Made by a program: the position numbers and the translations under genes
NCBI GenBank assembly: GCA_025041175.1
Contig: JAKCFJ010000002.1
Location: 372,001-436,000, forward strand
Direction: 5' to 3'
Source: Halobacteriales archaeon YIM A00010
GTDB taxonomy: Archaea; Halobacteriota; Halobacteria; Halobacteriales; Haloarculaceae
DNA length: 64,000 nt
Shown: positions 26,872 through 35,850 of the stretch, one piece after another
Layout: every line of letters starts with the position of its first letter
Position numbering within the stretch: the stretch's first letter is position 1
The notes under the pieces: model-generated
Database searches by the model: none
The model's input: the letters and a program-made list of their open reading frames with translations, nothing else
Told to the model about the DNA's origin: nothing

Positions 26872-27093
26872 ATGGACCGGGATCGAGCCGTCGACGCGCT
26901 CTGTCAGTCCGCGCGGGGGCTGCAGTTCCTGTTCGTCGTTTCGCTCGTTTCGATCGGCGTCCTGCTCGCCTCTCTCCGGGTCGTCGATCCCGGATCAGCG
27001 ACGTTCGTCCTCGCGTGGGTGCAGCTCGCCACGTTCGCGGTGATCCTCGCCGTCACAGGGAGCGCGCTAGCGATCTGCGTCCGCTGGAGTTAG
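26872..27093 (+). CDS. Small two-helix membrane protein, unknown function
   Basis: 73 residues. Starts MDRDRAVDALCQSARGL, with hydrophobic helices at about 18-36 and 46-70. ATG 26872 follows an AAAGCTTTG box by about 27 bases, supporting a leaderless start. Not recognised; the third such small membrane protein in this part of the window. Confidence 0.6.
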   Translation: MDRDRAVDALCQSARGLQFLFVVSLVSIGVLLASLRVVDPGSATFVLAWVQLATFAVILAVTGSALAICVRWS

Positions 27094-27147
27094 GACACGC
27101 CTCACCGGTGGGTAGTCTTTTGTCTTTCCGACGGCATCTTCGATCCG

Positions 27148-28323
27148 ATGGGAACCAATCTGCGCCAGGGACCCCACGCCGGCCGAGTGCTGGGCTCCGA
27201 ACGGGAGACCTACGACGATCCGGAGACGGGCGTCCGCGTAACGCGACTGACCAACGATCCCGACGCCGACAGCCGCCATCTCTACTTCACCGAGAACGGC
27301 TGGTACGACGGCGGTCGACGGCTTCTCGTCCGTTCGGACCGTGGTGGGAGCGACGATCTGTACGCCGTCGATCTCGATGGCGGCGGGATAACGCAGCTGA
27401 CCGACCTGCCGGCGGGCATCACTGGGATCACGAGGGTCGAGGGAACGGGGATCGCCCTGTTCTGGCACGACGCGACCCTCCTCTCGCTGGATCTCGAATC
27501 GCTCGCTGTGACCGCGCTGTACGACTGTCCGGCGGGGTACACTGGGAGCATCGCGGCGGGCACGGCCGACGGCGAGCGGGCGGTGGCCGCCATCTCCGAA
27601 AGGGTCGATGTCGACGGTTCCGGAGATCGGGACGCGTGGATCGCCGCCCGCCACGCCGCAGAACCCCACTCACAGGTGGTTTCCGTGCCGATCGAGGGCG
27701 GCGAGCCGACCGTCCACGTCGATGCGAACTGTTGGCTGGGCCACGTCAACGCCTCGCCGACCCGGCCGGAGCTAGTCACGTACTGCGAGGAGGGACCGTG
27801 GGAGGACGTCGACCGGATCCGGGGGCTGAATCTGGCAACCGACGAGACGTGGCGGATCCGGCCTACTGGACCCGAGACTGCCGTGGGTCACGAGTACTGG
27901 CTGGCCGACGGCGAACGCGTCGGCTACCACGGTTGGCGGGGGACCCGTGACGATCCGGACGCCTTTTTCGGAGTGGTTCGGTACGACGGCGAGAACGTCC
28001 GCGAGCACCCTGCTCCCGACATTTACACGCATTTCCACAGCAACAGCCGGGATCTCGTCGTCGGCGATGGGACCTACCGCGGCGCGCCCTACGACATCCT
28101 TTGGAAGCGGGACCCGAACACCGGTGCGTACGACGTGCCGCGCAAGCTCGTCGAACACGGCTGGAGCGGGGACGACGACGTGCACCCCCACTCGAGGCTG
28201 AGCCCCGACGACGAACACGTGGTCTTCGACAGCTCCCGCGGTGGGACCGGCAGCGATGTGTATCTCGCGGCGCTCGACGATCCCGAGGAACTGCCGGCGT
28301 TCGACGGTCTCGCGCAGCGGTAG
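27148..28323 (+). CDS. PL22 oligogalacturonate lyase
   Basis: 391 residues forming a seven-bladed propeller-like protein: repeated strands such as RRLLVRSDRGG and DDLYAVDLDGG, then GHEYWLADG, THFHSNS and DVHPHSRLSPDDEHVVFDSS. The histidine-rich motifs are those that hold the catalytic metal in oligogalacturonate lyases. There is no signal peptide, so it acts inside the cell, splitting (unsaturated) digalacturonate from the PL1/GH28 system to 5-keto-4-deoxyuronate and galacturonate. Convergent with the GH42 gene, three bases apart. Confidence 0.9.
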   Translation: MGTNLRQGPHAGRVLGSERETYDDPETGVRVTRLTNDPDADSRHLYFTENGWYDGGRRLLVRSDRGGSDDLYAVDLDGGGITQLTDLPAGITGITRVEGTGIALFWHDATLLSLDLESLAVTALYDCPAGYTGSIAAGTADGERAVAAISERVDVDGSGDRDAWIAARHAAEPHSQVVSVPIEGGEPTVHVDANCWLGHVNASPTRPELVTYCEEGPWEDVDRIRGLNLATDETWRIRPTGPETAVGHEYWLADGERVGYHGWRGTRDDPDAFFGVVRYDGENVREHPAPDIYTHFHSNSRDLVVGDGTYRGAPYDILWKRDPNTGAYDVPRKLVEHGWSGDDDVHPHSRLSPDDEHVVFDSSRGGTGSDVYLAALDDPEELPAFDGLAQR

Positions 28324-28326
28324 CGT

Positions 28327-30321
28327 TCACTCTCCCATTCGGACTGAGAGATTATCGATCAGATCGCCCTCGGCCACGGCGAGATCGAACGGTTCGATCG
28401 TCGCGCTGCCGACGCGCCACGCGACATGGGTCTCGACTTCGATGGGGACGCTCGTGAAGTTCGTCACCCACGTGTGGCCGTCGCGCACGGCGGCACGGAC
28501 GCCGTCAGGCAACCGCTCCGAGCGGTCAATTCCACTGCGTGCGAGCAGCGATTCCACCAATTCGTCAGCGAGATCGCGTTCGGGCCAGACGCCACAGTAG
28601 ACGGCGTGTCCGTTTCCGACGGTGTTGCGCACCGCCGCCGTGTGCCCGTCCCTTCGGCCGCCGTCGTACGCCAGGATCTGAACGGCGGCGTCGGCGTCGA
28701 GCCGTTCGGCCCACGTCCGGAACGCGTACTCCTCGGTTTCTCCAACCCGAACGACGGTTCGTTCGAGCTGCTCGGGTGTCGTCTCGTGTTCCTCGACGGT
28801 CGCGCCGACGAGGGCCACCAGCGATCCGGGACGAGACGCGCGGAGCTTGTTCTGCTCGTCTTTCACGCCCGATCGTGGGCCGAGTAGCAACTCCCCACCC
28901 GCCTCGACATACTCGGTGAGGTGCGTGGCCAGCTCGTCGCTCACGATATGGAGCGTCGGGGCGACGACGGCACCGTAGTCCGCGAGCGACGCGGTCGGCT
29001 GGACGACGTCGACCTGCACGCCGCGCGCCCGGAGTGCACGGTAGAACGATCGTATGAGCGCCCAGTAGTCGAGGTCGGGTGCGTGTGGCTGCTCCTCGAG
29101 CGCCCAGAGGCTCTCGTAGTCGTGGAGGAGCGCGACCGGCGCGTCGATGGGACCCACCTCGAACAGCTCGTCGGCAGCCTCTACGGCGTCGTGGTAGCCC
29201 CGATCGGGCGAACCGTCCCGCTTGCGGAGTCCAGCGTGGTACTGCTCCTGGCCTTCGAGACACCGCCGCCACCGGAAATAGACGACGGCGTCCGCGCCGT
29301 GAGCGACGGCGTGGTGTGCCCACAGCCGCATCGCGCCCGCTGCGGGTTGGGGCGAGTGCGGCGGCCAGTTGATGTCGCCCGGCTGCTGCTCCATCACCCA
29401 AAACGGACGCCCCAGAACGCCCCGGTGCAGGTCGTGGTTGAACGAGAGCAGGTCCGGGTCGCCGGCCGTGAGTCGATCCGGCGGTGTTCGTCCGTCGGTC
29501 GTTTCCTGGACGTGCCCCGTCGGGTAGGAGTCCCACGAGACCAGATCGAGATCGTCGGCCATCTCGTACAGGTCGATCCACGGGAACAGGTGCATGAAGT
29601 TGTGCGTGACGAACCAGTCGTCGTACTCGCGCAGCAGCTCCGCTTGCAGCCGGTTGTACTCGACGATGCTGTCCGAACAAAACCGGCGGTAGTTGAGCAG
29701 TAGGGAGGGGTGGTCCTGAGCTGGCGTCGGACGCGGCACATCGGCCTGCTCGATGCTGTCGTACTGCTGGCTCCAGAACGCCGTTCCCCACGCGTCGTTG
29801 AGCGCGTCGGCGTCGCCGTACCGCTCGCCCAGCCAGTCGCGGAAGGCCGCGCTACAGTCCTTACAGTAGCAGTCCGCAGTACCGTGACAGCCGTATTCGT
29901 TGTCGGTCTGCCACCCGACCACGTGGGAGACGCCGGCGTACCGGCTCGCCATCGCGCGGACGACGCGTTCTGTCTCCTCGCGGTACGCCGGGGAGTTGAC
30001 GCAGTAGTGTCTGCGGCTGCCAACGTTTCTGACCGTTCCGTCCCGATCCGTCTGCAGGATCTCGGGGCGCTCTTCGACGAGCCACTGCGGCGGTGAGGCT
30101 GTCGGCGTACACAGGACGACGCTCATCCCGTACTCGCCGACAAGCGCGATGATCTCGTCCAACCACTCGAAGTCGAACGCGCCGCGTTCGGGTTCGAGCC
30201 GTCCCCACGAGAGTTCGGCCATGCGGACGTATTCCAACCCCGCGTCGGCCATCTCCCGCACGTCTGTCTCCCACCGTTCCCGCGGCCAGTGCTCCGGGTA
30301 GTAACACACTCCGATCGACAT
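28327..30321 (-). CDS. GH42 beta-galactosidase
   Basis: 664 residues, family 42 with its three domains (barrel, flavodoxin-like trimerisation domain, small C-terminal beta domain). Acid/base E142 in TDNEYGC and nucleophile E311 in WVMEQQPG. Cysteines C107, C151, C153 and C156 form the zinc site known in this family. MSIGVCYYPEHWP at 30321 matches the conserved N-terminus; the in-frame codons upstream do not. No signal peptide. Would remove galactose from galactan or arabinogalactan side-chain fragments of rhamnogalacturonan I. Divergent from the rhamnosidase gene. Confidence 0.94.
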   Translation of the reverse strand: MSIGVCYYPEHWPRERWETDVREMADAGLEYVRMAELSWGRLEPERGAFDFEWLDEIIALVGEYGMSVVLCTPTASPPQWLVEERPEILQTDRDGTVRNVGSRRHYCVNSPAYREETERVVRAMASRYAGVSHVVGWQTDNEYGCHGTADCYCKDCSAAFRDWLGERYGDADALNDAWGTAFWSQQYDSIEQADVPRPTPAQDHPSLLLNYRRFCSDSIVEYNRLQAELLREYDDWFVTHNFMHLFPWIDLYEMADDLDLVSWDSYPTGHVQETTDGRTPPDRLTAGDPDLLSFNHDLHRGVLGRPFWVMEQQPGDINWPPHSPQPAAGAMRLWAHHAVAHGADAVVYFRWRRCLEGQEQYHAGLRKRDGSPDRGYHDAVEAADELFEVGPIDAPVALLHDYESLWALEEQPHAPDLDYWALIRSFYRALRARGVQVDVVQPTASLADYGAVVAPTLHIVSDELATHLTEYVEAGGELLLGPRSGVKDEQNKLRASRPGSLVALVGATVEEHETTPEQLERTVVRVGETEEYAFRTWAERLDADAAVQILAYDGGRRDGHTAAVRNTVGNGHAVYCGVWPERDLADELVESLLARSGIDRSERLPDGVRAAVRDGHTWVTNFTSVPIEVETHVAWRVGSATIEPFDLAVAEGDLIDNLSVRMGE

Positions 30322-30412
30322 GGGTTCGTGTTTGTCCCATCTCACATAACTGTTGCCGTGGTGTTCCGACCGCGAGCGACACGTTTTATTTCTCGCCATT
30401 CGTCGGACGACC
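30322..30412. promoter_or_regulatory. Divergent promoter of GH42 and GH78 genes
   Basis: 91 bases. TTTTATTTC at about 30384-30392 serves the rightward rhamnosidase (leaderless ATG 30413). A/T-poor sequence near 30345 serves the leftward gene, whose TATA box is less clear. Confidence 0.5.
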
Positions 30413-33100
30413 ATGAGCGATCGGCCGATCGACCTCAGAACGGAGTACGCACACGACCCACTCGGCATCGACGAGCCGAACCCGGTCCTCCGGTGGCGGG
30501 TAGAAACGGACCGTCGGGGCGCCCGTCAATCGGCGTTTCGCGTCCTCGTCGCCTCTGCTCCCGACCGCCTCGAGCCGGGAGCGGCGGACGTGTGGGATTC
30601 GAGCCAACGGTGCTCCGATCGTCCGGCGGTCGAGTACGACGGCCCGGCGCTGGCCGCCGGCGAGCGCTACCACTGGACGGTCCGGGTGTGGGACGCGGCC
30701 GGCCGGGCCAGCGCGTGGAGTGACCCCGCGGCGTGGGAGACGGGACTGCTCGGAGCCGACGATTGGGACGCGTCGTGGATCCGTCGGTCCCGGAGCAGCG
30801 ACGAGCACGGACACTTTTCCTGTTTCAGGCGGCCGGTCGCGGTGGCCGGCGAGATCGAGCGCGCCCGTGCGTACGTCTCGGCCAGCCACCAGTACGCGCT
30901 GTCGATCAACGGTGAGCCCGTCGACCGGGGCCAGGCGTTCGCGTACCCCGACTACCAGTACTACAAAACCCTCGACGTGACGGATCGTCTCACCCCTGGC
31001 GACAACGTTCTCGGCGTCGTGCACGCCCACCACGGCGCGGGCCAGGGCCGTCCCGCGAGCGAGCCGGGCTTTATCCTCCAGCTCGTCATCGACTTCGCTG
31101 ATGGGAATTCGCGGACCGTGGTGACCGACGACAGCTGGGAAACGACCGCCGGCCCGTGGCTCGACGCGCCGCTCCGCAACGGGGAGATCGCCGAACCGGT
31201 TGAGATCGTCGACGGTCGACGGCTGGCTCCCGGCTGGGACGAGCCCGGACTCGACGCCGCGTGGGAGCCTGCAGAGGTCGTCGGCGTCCACCCGACTGAG
31301 CCGTGGGAGCGGCTGGTGGCTCAGAACCGCGCGGTCACGCACACGACGATCGAGCCCGAATCCGTCGAGCGGCTCGAATCGGGATCGGTTGTATTCGATT
31401 TCGGGCGCGTTTACGCCGGCCGGCCGGTCGTTCGCTTCGAATCGGGAACGGCGGGTCACCGCGTCGAGCTGCGCGCCGGCTACCGCCGGGAGGACGGCGC
31501 GGTTGTCGGAGAGGGAACCCAGGCCACGGACATGCGGTACGGCTACGTCCAGCGCGACGGTTCCCAGGTGTTTCGCCCCTTCAACTACCTCGGACTGCGC
31601 TACCTGCAGATCGACGATCCTGGCGAGGCGCTCTCCCGCGAGCAGGTGTCGCTCGTTGCCTCCCACAACGCGGTTCCCGACAGGAGGGCAGCGACGTTCG
31701 ACTCCTCGAATCCGGTGCTCGATGAGGTGGTCGAGCTGGCCCGCCACTCCGCGCTGTACGGCTGTCAGGAGGGGTTCGTCGACACCCCGACCCGTGAGAA
31801 AGGCCAGTTCCTGCTGGACGCGTGCAACGTCTCGCGTGTGACCACGGTCGCCTTCCGGGAGCGCCGGCTGAGCCGGGGGGCCATTCGGGAGTTCGTCCGG
31901 TCCCACTACCGGTACTGGGCGCCCGAGGGCCGTCTCAACGCCGTCTACCCCAACGGCGACGGCAAACGGGACATCCCCGATTTCACCGCGGCGTTTCCGG
32001 AGTGGGTGTGGCGGTACTATCTGGTCGCCGACGACCGGCGCGTGCTCGACACAGCCTACCCCGTCGTCCGTGTCGTCGTCGATTACATCCTCCGTCACGT
32101 CGATCCCGACACCGGGCTGGTGACGGAGATCAGCGGCGGCGAGGGCGGTCCCTACGAGGCGGGAATCGTGGATTGGCCCCCCGAAATGCGGTACGGCTAC
32201 GACCGGGAGTGGCCGGCCCTGACGACGATCAACCTCCTCGGGGTGAACGCCCTGCAGCGCGCCGCGTCCATCGCCGCCGAACTCGACCGACCGGAGCCGG
32301 AGCTGTCGTACTTCCGTGAGCGACGGGGAGCGCTCGAAACGGCGATCCTCGATCGTCTCCACGATGGGGATCTGTTCGTCGACGGCTGTGACGCCCACGC
32401 TGCCAGCGACCACGCCTCCCAACACGCCAACGCCCTCGCGCTCGCGGTCGGGATCGTTCCCAAACCGTCGGTCGAGACCGTGACCGAGCACGTCATCGAC
32501 GCGGGCATACGGATGGGTCCGATGATGGTGCCGTGGCTGCTGGAAGCGCTCCAAACCGTCGAGCGGCCGGCTGCGGTGGTCGAGTTGCTCACCGATCCCA
32601 CGCAGGACGGCTGGGCGAAGGTGCTACGACGCAATGGGACGTTCACGTGGGAGTCGTGGCACTGTGGCGACGACGCGCTTCCGGACCGAGCACGCAGAAA
32701 CCGGAGCGAATCCCACGCCATGGGCGCGACGGTGTTCACCTACGTTCTTCAGGCGTTGCTCGGCGTCCGGTTCGGGGAGCACGCCGATCGACAGCTCCGC
32801 ATTCGTCCGCCAGCCGGCGGACTCGATCGAGCAACCGGGCGGGTCCCAACCGAGTGCGGTGAGGTCGCCGTCTCCTGGGAACGGGAGCAGGGACTCACGC
32901 TCTCCGTAACGATCCCGTGGAACACCACCGCGACCGTCGTGCTCCCCGACCAGCCCGAACGCGTCGCTGTCGACGGAACGGTTCTGGATCCGGACGCCCC
33001 GGCGTGCGAATCCGAACTGTCCGGCGTCGACGCCGTTCGCACCGGCGGGACCGTGGAAATCGACATCGCTACCGGCACGTACCGGATCACCACTGGATGA
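30413..33100 (+). CDS. GH78 alpha-L-rhamnosidase
   Basis: 895 residues with the multidomain layout of bacterial family 78: N-terminal Ig-like domain (ENPVLRWRV-type DEPNPVLRWRV, residues about 18-28), carbohydrate-binding beta domains, the (alpha/alpha)6 barrel with EGFVDTPTREKGQFLLD and DFTAAFPEWVWRYYL, and a C-terminal beta-sandwich (RIRPPAGGLDRATGRVPT). No signal peptide, so probably intracellular hydrolysis of rhamnose-containing oligosaccharides released from rhamnogalacturonan I by the PL11 lyase. ATG 30413 is about 25 bases after the TATA box. Confidence 0.93.
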   Translation: MSDRPIDLRTEYAHDPLGIDEPNPVLRWRVETDRRGARQSAFRVLVASAPDRLEPGAADVWDSSQRCSDRPAVEYDGPALAAGERYHWTVRVWDAAGRASAWSDPAAWETGLLGADDWDASWIRRSRSSDEHGHFSCFRRPVAVAGEIERARAYVSASHQYALSINGEPVDRGQAFAYPDYQYYKTLDVTDRLTPGDNVLGVVHAHHGAGQGRPASEPGFILQLVIDFADGNSRTVVTDDSWETTAGPWLDAPLRNGEIAEPVEIVDGRRLAPGWDEPGLDAAWEPAEVVGVHPTEPWERLVAQNRAVTHTTIEPESVERLESGSVVFDFGRVYAGRPVVRFESGTAGHRVELRAGYRREDGAVVGEGTQATDMRYGYVQRDGSQVFRPFNYLGLRYLQIDDPGEALSREQVSLVASHNAVPDRRAATFDSSNPVLDEVVELARHSALYGCQEGFVDTPTREKGQFLLDACNVSRVTTVAFRERRLSRGAIREFVRSHYRYWAPEGRLNAVYPNGDGKRDIPDFTAAFPEWVWRYYLVADDRRVLDTAYPVVRVVVDYILRHVDPDTGLVTEISGGEGGPYEAGIVDWPPEMRYGYDREWPALTTINLLGVNALQRAASIAAELDRPEPELSYFRERRGALETAILDRLHDGDLFVDGCDAHAASDHASQHANALALAVGIVPKPSVETVTEHVIDAGIRMGPMMVPWLLEALQTVERPAAVVELLTDPTQDGWAKVLRRNGTFTWESWHCGDDALPDRARRNRSESHAMGATVFTYVLQALLGVRFGEHADRQLRIRPPAGGLDRATGRVPTECGEVAVSWEREQGLTLSVTIPWNTTATVVLPDQPERVAVDGTVLDPDAPACESELSGVDAVRTGGTVEIDIATGTYRITTG

Positions 33101-33396
33101 CTGATCCCTGGATATCATCCGATATCGTCGTAATTGTACTAATACCGGCTGCTATGGCTGTAGGATCTCTGAAGATATCGTCTGTACCGATTTAATTTCC
33201 GAAGACTGTCCGTTATTACCGGATTTCGATCCAAGCGCTTTCGATGTCCGCGAGCGCGTCGCAGCGCTGTGGATCGTGACGGGGTAGAGCCACCACCCTT
33301 CTCGATCCGTATCGCTCGCGTCCGGCATTACCGGAAGTGGTCGACGCTCCGGGCGACGGGTGTCACAGCCGGTTCGTGCATCCGCCGATCATCGGG
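33101..33396. other. Convergent intergenic region with two TCCG-N5-ACCGGA palindromes
   Basis: No gene is supported. It contains repeated GATATC sequences near 33110-33125 and palindromic sites at 33209-33223 and 33321-33335 that resemble those near 19.4 kb and 37.0 kb. Unusually, these sites lie between two gene ends rather than at a promoter. Confidence 0.5.
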
Positions 33397-34626
33397 CTAC
33401 CCACAGAACGTGTTCCCGCTGACGGTCGTACTCGACGCGTACGTTTCGATGTCGATCCTGTTGCCACAGAAGCTGTTGTCGATGATGGCGTTGTCCTCCG
33501 TGTCCGGTCCAGTCTCGTACACCCCGTAATCGTTGGCGTCGATCCGGAGGTTCTGAACCGTGACGTTCCGGGTGTGTGGATGGGCGTCGGAACTCCGGGA
33601 GTCGATGCGGATCCCTTCGCCCCGGTTGTTCGTGATGGTGCCACCATCGACAGCGGTGTCCCGCGTGTCCTGGATGAGAGCGCCCGATTCACAGCCCTCG
33701 ATGTACACGTTGGAGACAGTGATGCCGTAGCTGCCCGAGACGGTGAACAGCCCCCTGCCACAGTCGACCGCCCGAAGCTCGTCGAGCTGGACGTTTGGAC
33801 CGCAGCCGTTGGCACAACGGAAGCCGGCGTAGCCGCCGCCCTCGTCCGCGCGGGTGGCGTCCACGTACCCGACGGTCGCGTCGGTCGTGTCGTTCAACAG
33901 CAAGCCACAGCCCCCGGTGTCGACGGTCTCGACGGTTCCAATGCCGACGCCGTCGACGCCGTACGTCTCGACAGCGTGGTGGGCCGCGCCCTCGATGAAC
34001 GCGTATTCGAGACCGAACTCTCGCGTCCGGCCCGCTCCGCCGCTGTCGTCGACGCGGATGCCGAGACCCACGTCGGTCGTTTCGTACAGCGACATCTCGA
34101 TGGTCCCGAGCGCCACGTCCGAACAGCTCTTGATCCAGATCCCGTATCTGGGGTTGCCCTCGACGCGGAGATTTTGGATCTCGATCGACTCGGCGTTCTC
34201 GGCCTCGAACGGAACGACGAGATCCTCGCCCGTGTCCTCGACAAAGATCGTCCCGTTGTGGTCGATGACCGTGTGGCTGTCGAGCCGGACCGATTTGACC
34301 GAACTCGTCGGGCCGAACGTTCCGGAGTTCTTGATGAGCACCCGCTCTTTGGCGGTTCGTCCGTCGGTGAGGCTGTCGACCGCCGCCTGTATCGCGTCCC
34401 GGTAGCTCCCGCCGGAGTACACCGTGGCACCGCCGTTCGTGGCGTACCACGTGCCGTCCGTTTCGTACACTTCAGCGTCGTGACTGCTCGCGCTCCCCGT
34501 CCCCGCAATGCCGAGCGCGAGAAGCCCGCTCCCCCCGAGCTGCAACGCGCGCCGGCGGGTGATCGATCGTGACTCGGACGCTGTGCGATCCTTCCCAGTG
34601 CTGAATGATAAGGTATCTCTTACCAC
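33397..34626 (-). CDS. Tat-exported right-handed parallel beta-helix protein, putative pectic-polymer enzyme
   Basis: 409 residues. It begins at GTG 34626 with SRSITRRRALQLGGSGLLALGIAG, a twin-arginine signal. The mature part consists of short N/D/G-rich beta-helix coils (IEIQNLRVEGN, VGIGTVETVDTGG, ITVSNVYIEGCESGALIQ, VTVQNLRIDANDYG). Such helices occur in pectate lyases, GH28 and related enzymes, but I see none of the GH28 aspartate motifs or the PL1 arginine motif, so activity is unproven. GTG is the only in-frame start before the signal, and a TTTATTAAG box about 25 bases upstream supports it. Confidence 0.8.
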   Translation of the reverse strand: MVRDTLSFSTGKDRTASESRSITRRRALQLGGSGLLALGIAGTGSASSHDAEVYETDGTWYATNGGATVYSGGSYRDAIQAAVDSLTDGRTAKERVLIKNSGTFGPTSSVKSVRLDSHTVIDHNGTIFVEDTGEDLVVPFEAENAESIEIQNLRVEGNPRYGIWIKSCSDVALGTIEMSLYETTDVGLGIRVDDSGGAGRTREFGLEYAFIEGAAHHAVETYGVDGVGIGTVETVDTGGCGLLLNDTTDATVGYVDATRADEGGGYAGFRCANGCGPNVQLDELRAVDCGRGLFTVSGSYGITVSNVYIEGCESGALIQDTRDTAVDGGTITNNRGEGIRIDSRSSDAHPHTRNVTVQNLRIDANDYGVYETGPDTEDNAIIDNSFCGNRIDIETYASSTTVSGNTFCG

Positions 34627-34714
34627 AAAATTTGTTTATATCCAATACTTAATAAAATTAATTGAATAAAAATTACACTCCATTCGGGCTTGTTCGGGGC
34701 GACGCCGCGATCCA

Positions 34715-35728
34715 TCACCGGATGGCTTGGAGTTTCGCGGCGAGGTTCTCTCCCATTCTGATCATCGCGTTGTCGCCGGGGTGGACGAGGTCGGTGGTGA
34801 GCCCGCCGATGTCGGGGAGGATTTCCGGCCCTTCGAACAGGTGAACGTTGTCGGGAGCGTCGGCAACGACCTCCTCGAGCACCTCCCGGAACCGTTCGCA
34901 GTGTCCGTTCTCGTCTTCGCCCACGCGAACGTCGCGGGCGTTCGGATAGATCGTGATACACGCGATCGGTTTGGCGGGGTTGGCATCGGCGATGGTGTCG
35001 ACCATGTGGGCGGCGCGCTGGCGGAACTCCTCTGCGGGGAACCGATCGACCATGTTCACCGACAGCGCGAGCGTCGCCACGTCCCAATCCTCGCGGGCAA
35101 TGTGTTCGGCCATCGCCGCGTCGCAGTAGGCCGTGCCACACGAACCGAGGTTGATCGGATCGACCCCGAGCCGGCGGGCGGTCTGGTTGACGTAGGTGAG
35201 ATGTTCGGCCACCGACGCTTCCCCCTCGGTAATCGACGTGCCGTACGCCAGATACCGCTCGTCGGGGGTTTCCCCGTCGGCGGGTGGCCGGTGGTCGCCT
35301 TCGACGCCGTGGTAGCAAACGTGTGCCCCGCGGTGCTCGCCGGGGAGCACGAGCCGGCAGACGCGGGGATCGTACGCGAGTGGGTCGAGCGCACCGGGAC
35401 GAAGGTCCGTGAGCGACTCGGGAACGGCGAGTTCGATGGTCGTCGGCCCGGGACCGACCGCGTGCTCCTCGCCCTGGATCGGTCCCCAGAACACGCGAAC
35501 GAGGCTTTCCGCCGCGCGGGCGGTGGGGACCGTCGAGAGCGTTACCCTGACCGTGTCGTCCGGAACGAACCGGAGTTCGACCCCCGCCGGATGGCGCATT
35601 CTGGTCTGTGCCCCCTCGTTCAACGCCGTGCGAACGCGTTCTGGAACGCGCTGGAGAACCTGTCCGTCCACTCCATCGATCGTCCGGCACTCACCAACGT
35701 TGTGAAACTCGATTCCGTCGCGTTGCAT
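34715..35728 (-). CDS. SGNH/GDSL-family esterase, candidate pectin deacetylase
   Basis: 337 residues. A beta-rich N-terminal domain (about 1-150) is followed by an SGNH hydrolase domain: block I AYGTSITEG with nucleophile S165, a glycine block at GSCGTAY, SVNMVDRF, and the C-terminal DLVHPGDN with the Asp/His pair. Likely removes acetyl groups from galacturonan or rhamnogalacturonan fragments, given the neighbours. No signal peptide. Start MQRDGIEFHN at 35728; a GATATTTAC box near 35752 supports it. Confidence 0.82.
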   Translation of the reverse strand: MQRDGIEFHNVGECRTIDGVDGQVLQRVPERVRTALNEGAQTRMRHPAGVELRFVPDDTVRVTLSTVPTARAAESLVRVFWGPIQGEEHAVGPGPTTIELAVPESLTDLRPGALDPLAYDPRVCRLVLPGEHRGAHVCYHGVEGDHRPPADGETPDERYLAYGTSITEGEASVAEHLTYVNQTARRLGVDPINLGSCGTAYCDAAMAEHIAREDWDVATLALSVNMVDRFPAEEFRQRAAHMVDTIADANPAKPIACITIYPNARDVRVGEDENGHCERFREVLEEVVADAPDNVHLFEGPEILPDIGGLTTDLVHPGDNAMIRMGENLAAKLQAIR

Positions 35729-35834
35729 ACCGGCTGAGTGTGCCCTACTCGTAAATATCCATCGCGTCGGGCGGCGGGGCGTACTCCCAAACCCATTTAT
35801 AGCTGGTAAACGCACCCTCTGTGAGAGCGGTTCC

Positions 35835-35840
35835 AAGGAG
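35835..35840 (+). promoter_or_regulatory. Shine-Dalgarno AAGGAG before the zinc alcohol dehydrogenase
   Basis: AAGGAG ends ten bases before ATG 35851. A CATTTATAG box at 35793-35801 predicts transcription from about 35826, giving a roughly 25-base leader that contains it. Most other genes here look leaderless, so this leadered start is unusual. Confidence 0.5.
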
Positions 35841-35850
35841 TTACTCGTGT

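Noticed and set aside
28327-30468. Longer start for the GH42 gene at 30468
   Set aside because: The first 49 codons overlap the divergent promoter and the rhamnosidase 5' end, and the conserved family N-terminus begins at ATG 30321.
30386-32554. 722-codon minus-strand open frame opposite the rhamnosidase gene
   Set aside because: Antisense shadow of GH78; the composition is Arg/Val/Asp-rich with no recognisable domain.
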